From: Anoplopoma fimbria
Lineage: Eukaryota; Chordata; Actinopteri; Perciformes; Anoplopomatidae
DNA length: 64,000 nucleotides
Assembly (NCBI RefSeq): GCF_027596085.1
Contig: NC_072458.1
Location: forward strand, 4,825,139 to 4,889,138
Reading direction: 5' to 3'
Of this stretch, positions 1 through 11,525 are shown one piece after another. The notes beneath the pieces are model-generated. The model did not search any database, was not told the origin of the DNA, and was given only the letters and a program-made list of their open reading frames with translations. How positions within the stretch are numbered: the first letter of the stretch is position 1; every line of letters begins with the position of its first letter. Position numbers and translations under genes: made by a program.

Positions 1-221
1 ATGCCATGTTTGTTAAATACTAGAAATATGTGTACCCCATTGCAAAGTGTGACCAAAAGTGGTAATTCAGAAATACACCCACCCTTTTTTTATGTCTAGG
101 ATTTATTGCTTTCTCACTGAAACACTGTCTGTTGAGAAGCAGTAGATATCTGTCAGTGTTTTATTGAGAGACAGCGGCCTGTGGTTTTGTTTACGTCCTG
201 CAACCACCAAAAACAAGTGTA

Positions 222-223
<2 letters not shown>

Positions 224-304
<81 letters not shown>
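224..304. repeat. (GT)n microsatellite
   Basis: About 40 uninterrupted GT units. A shorter CA tract follows at 413-433. Confidence 0.97.
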
Positions 305-309
<5 letters not shown>

Positions 310-2254
310 AGCAGACTCATTACTGAAACTACTGGAACTTGAGAGCAGACTACACACCTGGACAGAACACACAGACTAGTTCAAGCTTGACGTGAAGTGA
401 TACAAAAACCAACACACACACACACACACACACTTCATTTTCCCTCTCAGCAGTGCGGATAGGATGTTGGCCCCCTGCAGCATTACCTGCAGCCTAGTCA
501 GAGGGCACCATTAAATTTCAACATGCTTTCGCCGGCCCCCCTCCATGACCCAGGAAGTGTTTAGCATTCCGCTCACACGCCAAACACCAACAACTCCCGC
601 TCACACAATCCAACCGCATCCTCAAGCCTGCTCTCTGTGCAGGGAAATATTGTCAATTCTAGCCTACGTGCATTTATTTAGTAGAAAAAAGAGATATTTT
701 GCTGTTAACCGAAGGCATTTGTATTGTGCAAAAAGTATCCGTCTGTTTACGTCTGTCTCCTTCTCTCTCTGTCCTCTTTTGTTTTGAGGTTCAAGGACAT
801 TGCACTCTGTGACAGCACAGAGAGAAACTGCCCCTCTACATTTTTCTCCCATTATTAAGTGTCCTATTCTATAAAACATTCCTCTATCTTCTGCAATGAA
901 GTGAAGGAAATAAATAACAAGACAGGAAAAAGACTGCGGGGGAAGTGACACAAGGGTTCATGCCGGTTCTTGCCATTCCCCGGAGACTGAAGGCAGCAGA
1001 AGAAAGAACTGAAGGTGGTGGGGTGCTGAGGAGAGAGGGGATAGTGGAGGGAGACGGGTACAGGTGCGTGATAGTGGATGAGGTGGATGGGTTTGTTTGT
1101 TGATGAGGTCTGACTGAATGTGAAAACAGAAAAATTTGATCAAAATGAGAGGGAAAAAAACCACTTGAAGGATAATTCCGGTTTGTTTTCTTGTTGTTGT
1201 CTATCATTTCTATCAGGGAAAATTAATTGTACTCAAACAAGGTATTGCTAAGATCTATGAACACAGCAATATCGATGTAGCAAAAGTCCAACCACGTCAT
1301 CAGTGGTCCAACCATCAGACAGGATGCAAACAAGTTAGTTTAGGCAGATAATCTAAACCCCTATATTTGGAAGTGGATATATGTGAGTAAGTGCAGCCTC
1401 AGGAAGTTGGCCTGAAACAGTTTGGGTAATAATTGACTGTTCACCTTTGTTTTCACATTCAAATAAGTTAAGTCAAACCTGCAGTTAGGTTTAAAGCCTG
1501 TGTGATCCTTTAATAACTCCAACTGGTCAATAAAGAATCTCCTGTTTTGTCGCTGCAGTTAAAGATCTCTGCAATTAGATTGGTGTGCGTCTTGTGTTAT
1601 CCTTAAAAATATGAGCACAGAATCTCATTCATTTATCTTTTGAATCATTTATTCATTTATTTCTGTGTCTTTACATCATTCGAATTATTTTCAGTTTTTC
1701 ACCATATTTTCCATGATTTATTTTTTTTTCGTGTCTGTTGCAACAGTTGTTCTCGATATTATCATACATGCTGTTTTATGTGCTGAATGTCTGCACAGTA
1801 GTGTGAAAGGTGATACTATGTGATATTTATTGAGTATGCAGGTATGGCTTTCAGTGTATTTTCTTTCTGTTCATAACAGGAATTACATTTGAATCTTTGG
1901 GAGCCCGCTCTCATATTTCTGTTATTTATCGAGGGCTGCAGAGCTGATGCAGCCTTGCAAAGAATCCATTCTGTCTAGCAGGGAGGAAAGGAGGCACTCA
2001 TGAAGATTTCAGCAGACCTCAGTACCTTTGAAATAGTTCTTTTCAAAAGCACCATGGCGTGTATCCATACATATTTCATTGTGCATGCTCAGAGAGGCAA
2101 TGGGAATTATTTATGTGGTCCAAGAAGAGAGGGAGATAAAGGAAAAGAGAGAGACCGAGTCAAAACTGAGAGAGAGAGGGAGAGAGGGAGACATCTGACG
2201 CCATTCCCACCAAACTTCATCACACAGGGCAGAAGCCAGAGAGATACGGGCTCA

Positions 2255-2345
2255 GCTAATTAAACGTCTAAATTAAGTCATTAAGTCCGTGGCCTTTTTT
2301 TATCCAATCGCCTCTGGTTAAAAATAATTAAATCTCCTCTAAGTT
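2255..2345. promoter_or_regulatory. TAAT-rich stretch, possible conserved non-coding element
   Basis: Contains agctaattaaacgtctaaat, ttaagtcattaagtccgtgg and aaaataattaaatctcc in less than 100 bp, between simple-repeat and GA-rich DNA. Proposed only from motif density. Confidence 0.2.
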
Positions 2346-2699
2346 TCGCTCTCACGCTCCATCACTCGTTCCTCTCCACACCTTTCTGCAGCTTTGTTTT
2401 ATAATAAAACTAAAAAGATGTTGGGCCCAAAAACACTGCAACATGCCACTCGTCTCTCACTGAAGGCTGATTTGTGTGTAACGCCGGCAATCGCACAAAC
2501 AGTCATGTGTGTTTTGATGCTGCGTGATCTTTGCTCAACTCAAGCAGGGTGAACGGGACTCTGTCACAGCATGTCATTTAAAAAAGCGACTGTAAAAAAC
2601 GAGCTCATGGAAAGGTGGGTGTAGAAAAAAATCAGATAGGTGCATAGTGTATGTGTGTGTTCGGCAGGTGTGTGCATGTGGGTGGTGAATGTGCGAACG

Positions 2700-2701
<2 letters not shown>

Positions 2702-2734
<33 letters not shown>

Positions 2735-2878
2735 GGAGATTAGAGAGCACAAGAGGTTGAGCATCTGCTGACATCTAGCCAACTTGTCAAACCTGTGACT
2801 GTGCATGTGTGTGGTGGATGGGGCCGAAGGGAAACAGTATGTGTGTCTATGCTTGTGTGTGTGTGTGTGTGTGTGTGT
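2702..2878. repeat. Two (GT)n tracts in a GT-rich stretch
   Basis: Tracts at 2702-2730 and 2854-2878 lie in a broader GT-rich, partly degenerate region (2645-2880). Confidence 0.9.
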
Positions 2879-3365
2879 AGAGTAGAAGAACTGTACGTTC
2901 CTCCGTGGTGTGGGAGCATTGTGATGTAGACATCTGCTCGGGTTGTGCCTGGTGTCAAGTCTCGGGGGTGGCTTGTTTTGCCAACTTGACACGTTCCCAG
3001 CATGTACTTTACTTCCATCTCTTGGCTCAGCACAAAAGAGCAATGAAATAGACTGTTCCTTTCTCTTCCTCTCTGTCTCACACTGTCTGTTTGCATGCAT
3101 GCATCCATCTCCACCTCCGCTTCACTCACATCCCATCAGGCCTCAGAGCAAGCTTTGATAGCGATTCTCTTGCTTCAGAATCGTCCGCAATTTTGTTACG
3201 TTCTCCTCAGAGGGCCATCTGAAGGCTCATATATAGATGTTTTGTTTGCATCAAAACTACTTTGAAGCAGGAATAAACTCAATGTGTCAGTGCTGTAGCA
3301 ATGGAGAGCCAAATCATTGTGCTCCATGTTAATTCATTGAGTGGTAGGGAAGGAGACAAAAGGAT

Positions 3366-3369
<4 letters not shown>

Positions 3370-3450
<81 letters not shown>
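3370..3450. repeat. (GT)n microsatellite
   Basis: About 40 GT units, uninterrupted. Confidence 0.97.
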
Positions 3451-3452
<2 letters not shown>

Positions 3453-4067
3453 AATGGGAGGGGGTATATTTGTCAATTAGTATGCAAATTCATGCGGGTG
3501 CCTCCTTGAAATATCCAATCAGACTGTCACCTCAGCAGGGGGTGTGATTATGAAGTCCCTATGAAGTGTGGCTCTTAGGTTGCCATGCAAACTAAGGGAG
3601 GGGGCAAGCTGGGGACAGGACGACACACTGTTCGGATGGCCGTGTATTGTTTGATGTTTCAGATCAGAGATGAACATGCGCGTGTAATCTTCATATGACG
3701 ACTCATGCCACCTCTTTATTCAGGGGTTGAACTTAACCAGTTTAAAGATTTGTCAGGACTTTGATGTCTCTTAAAAGGCATTATTGTTTGTCTCATGTTT
3801 GTCATTTCCTGCCTTTACCACTTACTTAAGCGCCCCATATTACTGGTACATATATAGAAATATGTGATTTTACTAGGTAGGAGGTTTAAAATGTTTCAGG
3901 GTTTTTTTTTCACAAATAAAAGTAGCCACATTGTCTGCAGTGAACCACCTGACTTTGCTGCCACCTTTCTCTTCATCACTTCCTCCTCTCCATTTCTTTT
4001 TTTGTCACTATGTGTCACTTTGCCTCGAGGCAGTCGAGGGCATACCTGCTTTGGAAGAACACACCTC

Positions 4068-4069
<2 letters not shown>

Positions 4070-4158
<89 letters not shown>
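4070..4158. repeat. (GT)n microsatellite
   Basis: About 44 GT units. A (GA)n tract follows at 4290-4342. Confidence 0.97.
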
Positions 4159-4159
<1 letters not shown>

Positions 4160-4289
4160 CATGGCCGCCACCGCTAACTCTGCCTGTCACAAGGGGAAAT
4201 GGCTCGTGAGAGATTAAAGCTTTGTCTTGTCATAATGAAAGGTTAGAGCGATGGAGAGATCTGAGTCCAATGAAACGAGAGGGACAAGA

Positions 4290-4304
4290 CAGACAGAGAG
4301 ACAG

Positions 4305-4342
<38 letters not shown>
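4290..4342. repeat. (GA)n microsatellite
   Basis: GA-rich run with about 20 clean units, inside a purine-rich stretch starting near 4261. Confidence 0.9.
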
Positions 4343-4346
<4 letters not shown>

Positions 4347-5421
4347 GGATAAAAGGAAGAAATAACAGGAGCGGTGGAAAATGAAGATCAGAGGCACTCA
4401 AGCATCGCCCCGGTGGAGTCTCGCCATTTTCCCCTTGAATTCAATCAGGCGAACGACAGACTGCCACTGACAAATGTTACCTCTGAGTTCTCTTTCTCTA
4501 TCTTCTCCCTCTCCTATTGTTAAGCCCATGGATCAAGGGCTAAACACTGGTCCATCTCCTCTGGATGGCTGTGCAGAAATTGCAATTACTGGAAACAAAA
4601 CAAAGCCCATTTCCAAGCAGAAACGCAGCACCAAGCACTGACATGCATTTTTATTTTGTCCTTCAAAAGCCTCTTTATTTTAGAGGACACATGTAGAATA
4701 TTTAGTCTTCAGTGATCTTTTCAGGTCAATTTTCATATACTTGCAATGTACAGTAAATGTTATGCTATGTTGTGCTATGTCTCTGGCATTTCTTTGGCAT
4801 TCATCACTCTGCCATGACAACATGTGAGCCTCTAATAGTATACCACAGCTCCCCCTAGTGGAAGACAACAATCAAATCAAGCGTGAGGACTTAGGCACTT
4901 TGCCTCAGTTCATCCAAAACCTACAATATTGTTGCTGACAGTTTGTTTGTGAGGTATTGAGAAATATTTTTATTGTGAATCAGCAGGGCGCTCACTTGTC
5001 AGTGTGAAGTTTTTACTCCCGAATGAAATGTCTGCAAAACTTGTGGATGCTATTGTTTGTGTAGCAGTAAAAAACGTAATATGGATCATGAGAGTCTTGG
5101 AATACAAAACAGTCCGTTTTATGAGGGTAATCATTTATGCTTTGGAAATATAAAGCGATTAATCAGCCTTTTTATGTGGTTGCCATTCTATCCTTCTACC
5201 AATGCTGTTTTTTTATGACTAACAGAAGGACTCTATCAACAGATATCGGCTGTGACTATCAAAAGCTCCCACAAAGATTATGAGCACTACTTTTCACTCA
5301 CAAAGTGTCATGCAGGCTTTTAGGGGCAGAGTTGATAATGCAGAAGGGGGCACCTCTTGGATGCACAGTGTTCATTTTAGCCCTGAGGGCTGAAACCAGA
5401 GTGGCTCTTGAGCTAAACACA

Positions 5422-5530
5422 GGGACATTTGGGACGACCAGAAGAGCACTTGGGCTGATCAGAGGGACACTTGGACCGACAAGAAGGGGCACTTGGACCT
5501 AGTTTCAGAGGGACACTTAGTGTCTCTAGT
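5422..5530. repeat. Imperfect minisatellite, about 4-5 units of 19-24 bp
   Basis: Diverged units built around 'gggacacttggaccgacaag' follow one another: gggacatttgggacgaccag, gcacttgggctgatcagag, ggacacttggaccgacaaga, gggcacttggacctag, ggacacttagtgtctc. The last unit forms a short inverted repeat (gagggacac/gtgtctct). The Gly-Thr-Leu-Gly ORF over it is an artefact. Confidence 0.6.
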
Positions 5531-6069
5531 GCCCCTAAACTGTGACATTGGGACAAATATTAAGAACAGAAAAGCAAAGACATATCCAGGTTAAATAAAG
5601 GTTTCAGAAATAGACAACTTTAGCAGTCAGAGTGACCGTCCTCTCCATATGAACATTTCTGCTCTTTACTCCCACATCGTATCAGCCTGTTCAGAGTGCT
5701 GGACCTATTCTCACAAACAAAACACACTGATAGTCAGCGAGCATAGCTACACAGCTGTTAAGATCATTGACTTATGCATACTGTATTTCAGAGTCAACAA
5801 GATTAGAGTCAAATGTTGAATTTATGCTATGGTTAAAGCTATACATCAAAAAGCTTCAGTCCTGGCTAAAGGCTAAAGGGATGAGGATAATATCGTGATG
5901 CGATAGCAGCTGCCTGAAAGTCAATCAGCGTGTCATTTTAAAATGATTTAGCTGTCACCATTAGACATGTACACGTGAGGGGATTTAAGGTCACTGTATT
6001 TAAGCCTTTTGCATGTGTTATCCTGAACGAGGACTTCTCTTTCCATCTCAAGCTGATAGAGGGGGATAT

Positions 6070-6362
6070 TTACATTACATTACATCACAGTCATTTAGCA
6101 GACGCTTTTATCCAAAGCGACTTACAATCAGTAGTATATTACATATCATTCACCCATTCACACACTGATGACAGGCTACCATGCAAGGTGCCACCATCAG
6201 ACTCTAACTAACATTCATGCAACATCCAGTCCACACCGATGGCAAGCCTTCGGGAGCAACTTGGGGTTAAGTGTCTTGCCCAAGGACACATCGACTGCCG
6301 ATATCGAACCACCGACCCTCTGATTGGAGAACTACCTTGCTCTCCACTACACCACAGCCACT
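6070..6362 (-). mobile_element. tRNA-derived SINE (V-SINE type), about 290 bp
   Basis: On the minus strand the element starts with a tRNA-like head (GTGGCTGTGGTGTAGTGGAG; B-box GGTTCGATATC, complement of 6300-6310). Next comes a conserved body containing GTCCTTGGGCAAGACACTTA. It ends with the common fish tail AGTCGCTTTGGATAAAAGCG and ATGTAA repeats. This head-body-tail order is that of fish V-SINEs. The family name is from memory; the tRNA-derived SINE call is secure. Confidence 0.8.
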
Positions 6363-7338
6363 ACTATTCAAGAACAGTTGGAGGGCAGAGCATCATTCAT
6401 AATCTTTCCTCAGCACCCTGAGGATGATATTCCCTGCTGTGTCTGAGACTAAAACGTATACCATATTATGCAAGCATGCACTGGCTCATGTAAGCATTAC
6501 ACAAAGACACACCATCACAGCTCCTTAGGAGATTAGGAGAGGAGGAGGAGAAGAAGATTGTGTCCCGGAACAGCCAGAGAGATACCTCATGTCCCACAAT
6601 GCCTCAGGCCCAGTACCAGGAAGTAGGCACTTCCAGACCTCCAGCTGGAATCAGAAACCTGCTGCGCGTCTGCACACATGGCACCCACAACGACGCTAAA
6701 ATCCCCCCCAAAAAATCGCAAAACAAACGGGTCCTGACTTGCATACTAATTTGCATCTTCACAATTCTACCTGCCGGAAATTTAAAGAGCATCACACATT
6801 TTTTTCAGCCAGCATTTTTATGTGGCATACAAGAGATGCAGTGTAGTACGATAATATGTTTACGTTGGCTGTGCATTCACCTCACAGCTGTGAGTCACTT
6901 TAGAGCAGTATTTAAATAAGCTCTCCCCCTAGGTAATCTGTTTGTTTTGGGTTGAGAAAGGTGCATTTGACATCTTCTATTGCTGCCATTACTTCTTCCA
7001 GTGTTTTTGTTTTTTTTCCTCATTTCCTTTCATGGCTTTAGCCCAAATTGGCCTTCCCAGCATCAGCTTAGCAACATGGGAAACCAAACAAGCTTGTATA
7101 ATGCATTGGCCACCGCTGGCAACGTAGCTAGCTTGAGTGGCTAAAAAGAGAAAAGGCTGGCTGTTGTCTCTTCTATTCTGCTCTACTGGCATTACTATTT
7201 TACAAGCAAGCAGGCTCATTACAGAACCATATGCTTGGTAACGATGAAAGCTGTGGGTGCATCCCTTGTATGAGCTGGGATGCTTAAATTATTAAATACA
7301 CCGCCGAGGCTTGATTCAGATGTGGCAAGCAGCCCAGT

Positions 7339-7449
<111 letters not shown>

Positions 7450-7504
7450 AATGAATAAAGGCGTGGGGAAAAAACTTCAAACACCTTTCCTGTGCATTTA
7501 GTGT

Positions 7505-7640
7505 AATGAACAATGCCTTAATTGAGATTGGCTAATTACCCAATTTCAAGATAATTAATATGATCCTAATTAGCATATGTAAATGAGACATTGCATAATT
7601 GAGAATCCCTGTTTTTTGAATTAGATGGCTCTAAAGTGAA
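7505..7640. promoter_or_regulatory. TAAT-rich stretch, possible conserved non-coding element
   Basis: Several homeodomain-type cores (TAATTA, ATTAAT, CTAATTAG) cluster with octamer-like motifs (TATGTAAAT, TTGCATAAT) in about 130 bp. Such clusters mark many vertebrate developmental enhancers. Conservation cannot be seen from one sequence. Confidence 0.25.
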
Positions 7641-8625
7641 CCCGCACGTGAAAAGGTACAAAGCAGCCATCAAGAGTTTGATGCCACATTAAAACAGACC
7701 ATCATTCAATGTGCGCTGATGAAACGCTCAGCATCTCGCAGATGTTCAGAAACATTATGGAATTTCATTGATTATTGTTGATATGTTTTTGGGACATTGC
7801 TAATTAACAGTCATTACCTACTTATCACTTTTGTGCCACTACTTAAGCAGGAATGAAAACAATCTTGGTGGCGGTTCTGCAGTTCATGTGCAAAAGGCAA
7901 GCGATGGTGATGTGCACATTCAGCATTCAGCTCGTCTGCGTCCTTGGAGCTTTGTCAGCAAAAGTGCTCCCGCAGCCAAGAACTTCTCGATGAGATGGTA
8001 TGGTTATTGTTTTGAAAAAAGCATATTTGGCTCCGTGCATTGCCAATCAATTAATGGGAAACGCTGCCTTTGATATCGTACATCCTTGGCAGTATATGCA
8101 CCTGCCTGAAACATTGACAGGTTGCCCGTATTATGCCAGCTAATAAAGAAACACAAAACAAACACAAAGAATGTCATTATTTCTCTCTGTCAAAGCTTGA
8201 AAGCCAGCTATGCAATACACAAACCCCACAAACTTGCTTTGATACATAAAACATGTAATCCACAAATAAGTATTATCATATTTAAGTCTGAACTGTCTTT
8301 TATTTTTTTTGCTAAAGTCTTGTGAGCAAGGAAGAAATGCAGAACATTCTGATACAATAGTGTACCCCAAACCACTTTACGCTTGATTCCTCCTAACAAT
8401 GTTGTCTGACCCCTCAGTGGTGGAATGACATGTTGTCCTCGGTGCAAGCTAATATTGATTTGGTAGCAAGTGGCAGTTGACTGAGCGGGCCTGGAGGGCA
8501 GCAGTAATGGGAGTGCCAGGGGGCGTGAGGGGGCAACCGAGCACCTGGCTCACCCAGCTGGTAGAAAGAATCCTAAGGCACACAGAGGACCCTGGCTGGC
8601 TGGCTGGCTGACACCCACACTGCGC

Positions 8626-8633
8626 CACACACA

Positions 8634-8672
<39 letters not shown>
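8626..8672. repeat. (CA)n microsatellite
   Basis: CA units with one G interruption (acagacac). A short GGCT tetranucleotide run lies just upstream at 8592-8609. Confidence 0.9.
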
Positions 8673-8674
<2 letters not shown>

Positions 8675-11198
8675 CACAGACAGAAATGCACATAGTCTGT
8701 TCTTCTGTCCCTCTGTTTGGCTCTCAGTCACTCATACACTCCAGGCCCTGTCCAGACTTATGGCATCAGTGCTGTCAGGACACAGGCCTCCATGTTGGAT
8801 CCAATCAGCAGCGTTGTCAGTCAATGGCACACACACTAACTTACACGCAGGTCGCCACTGCTTTCCTGCCTTGGCAGAAGGGGAGCATGTTGTCCTTCCA
8901 GTGTGATTTCCTCTTCCCTCCCGCCTGCCATCTCTGTTCCCTTGGCCCTGTCAGCTTTGCCCCCTCTCCTTGTCAGCAGCCATATGGCTACCCTCCCCCC
9001 CCCCAACCCCGACCCCCCTATGTCATCCCCTAGACTCCTTCCCCATGCCTCATCCCCCTGTTGGAGCTTCACTGACAGCTCTAAATGCACCACTCAGCCT
9101 CAGGGAACACAGGACGTACTATACAAGTTCTTGACAATCACTCCCCCAAACATTCAATTTCAATTTTTAAGATGATACTCAGACTTATTTCTTTCATACT
9201 GCTATGGCTACACAGCGTCTATTTAATGAATCGGTGTGTGATTTTCGTACAAATAATATCTTTGCCAAATGCTCTAAACATAGCAACAAAAACAAAACTA
9301 TTGCAGAAAATGTCTGCGACTAATGGTTTCTAACAAATTTGACAGGTGCTTGCTAAGATGAATTCATTAATCTAGTAGATTCTCTAGATTCCTTTAGCCC
9401 TAAGGAGAATGAAGCATGAACTTACTTTAAGAAATCTAGTTTTCTGATACTTAGTTTAACACTACTATAATCAGTGCAATGTGCACATGTAGCATCTTCT
9501 CCAGTAAAACATAGTTCTGCATTTTTAAAACTGACACACCTCACAATGAACATAGCATTTGTAATAATATAATCAGAAATTACATTCATTTTGCAACCCT
9601 CAAAATCTGCAAACTCTTGCCCTTATTTTTTATCTCCTATATTTTTTTAAAAGAGAGCTTTATGTGACAACCAAGTTGCACAGAACATTACACAAGCAAA
9701 CAACTTTAATTAACACGGTCCACCTTCTAGAGCTTTAGGTGCTACAACATCTCGTTGCATTGAGCAGTGGATAGACAGATTTGATGATGATGGATGATGA
9801 CCTGTTGCTGAAAGCTTCGAAAGAGATCTAACAAGTGAACCTTGTCTTTGATTTTCAGGCTTAACTTCTATAATATAAAGTATATGTTGGACATAAGATG
9901 CAGAAATTTCTGTTGAACAGGCATGTCCATTTGCCTTCTCTCTCTTCCTCCCCTCCCTTTATGGGTCTGAACTCTGGAGCTACCATCAATCTGTGTCCTG
10001 TGGGGACAAGTGTGAATGTGGATGTGTGCACTCGTCTCTATTTTGTATGATGAGAAGCAGAAAGTGATGGAAAACCGCCCATACGGTTATAAGGAGTATT
10101 GGATGGGGTGCCCAGATAGCACCGGTCCCAAAGACATTACGAGAGAGAGCGAAAGAGAGAGAGAGAGAGAAACGGAGAGCAAGAGAGACTGCCAATGCCA
10201 CCGTTGCCTGCCGACAAATCTGCCGTCAGGACTGAGGGCTGTAAAACTGTGATGGCTAAAAGCTAATGTCAGACGTTATGTGGAGCTGTCATCTGCTATT
10301 ACAGAGGATTATTGCCACCGATTTGACTCCAAGTAGGACAGGGTGAAAGGAAAGGAGAGCAGGGCAATAGTGTGAAGGATTCATGAGAGAATGCGACAGA
10401 GAGCATACAAAAGAAAACAGCTCTTGTTGACAAGCGACAAGTCAAAATAGTCAGACATGACAGCAAAAGACATTTAGAATGTTGAATGGTGACAGGCTGA
10501 AGACTGCAGCACATAAACTTTAAACTGCACTGATCAACGCTCATGGCTAAAGGCGTCATGCTCTTAATAACTGTCATAGTGTATCAGACAAAGGCTGGTA
10601 ACAAGATCCTTACGTCCTAATGGCCTCACAACTCGTCCCAGAACTCAATAGTGAGTTTGAATCCCCTAAAGCACAAGATAAATCAGGATAGAAAGGATTT
10701 TATCTGATGCAACAAAGCAGAGGAGAGATAATAATCTTTGAAACACCTAAAATGGTTGAGGAGTCCCAGGAGACATTTATACAGAAGGTATCCCATCATA
10801 GATGTTTATGCTCTGGCTCGGACACTATATGCACCTATATTTATGTATTTGTGGCTATCCAACCGCTCGCCTTCAATTTCCTGAAATCAATGTAAAAGTC
10901 ATCCCTTATAATTGCTTTCCTTTTTCTGCCCCATTTACACTCATAACAGCATGCATTTCCACTCATCCACTTATTTTGTTGTTCAGTGCACTCTGTGAGT
11001 TGTTTTTGTGTGAAGTGAAGTGAAGTGAAGTGTTTGCAAACAACATTTCCAAGCACCTTTTCTCAACCTGTCTCCGACTGCTTTTTAACAACACTCAGCG
11101 AGTATACCTAAGCATTTCAAAAAGAAAATGCACTTCCAGACATCAAATGGACATACACATGCAGGATACACCATCAGAAAACGTTTTTTTTAACCATT

Positions 11199-11525
11199 TG
11201 AATGAATAGTTTACATTTAGTAGACATTTTTAGTGAATATAGTTATTTTTTGACGAGTTAGATGTGAAAATCGCTGCCACTTTCATGTCTGCATGATAAA
11301 TAAATAGCTTACGCAAGTTAACTTAGCTTTGCATAATGAAAGGGCAGGACTGGACAGAGGCAGGCTGTTCCCCGTTTCAAGTCTTTATGCTAAGCTAAGC
11401 TAACTGGCTGCCGGCTCCAGCAAAATATTTACAACACAGACACGAAAGAGATATTGATCTTCTCATCCAACTGTCAGCAGGAAATGGAATAACCATATTC
11501 CCAAAATGTCAAAGTGTTCCTTTAA
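11199..11525. repeat. Fold-back dispersed repeat, copy A
   Basis: The right arm contains 'tttatgctaagctaagctaa', 'gatcttctcatccaactgtc' and 'aaaatgtcaaagtgttcc' ending tttaac. The left arm (about 11250-11330) carries diverged inverted counterparts: gagttagatgtg, ctttcatgtctgcatgataaa, gttaacttagctttgcataa. The arms can fold on each other. It resembles a non-autonomous DNA element very common in percomorph genomes; its transposon class is not clear to me. Confidence 0.65.

Larger units (their letters stand above)
434..6069. other. Intergenic, no gene recognised
   Basis: Apart from the microsatellites, the 5.4-kb minisatellite and the TAAT-rich stretch, I see no coding exon, RNA gene or mobile element. 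ORFs here are short or translate simple repeats. Confidence 0.6.

Noticed and set aside
6300..6362. A tRNA gene on the minus strand
   Set aside because: The A/B-box region is the head of a SINE whose body and tail follow directly.
11012..11031. CRISPR-like short repeats (GTGAA run) and the microsatellite arrays
   Set aside because: No spacer structure; this is eukaryotic simple-repeat DNA.
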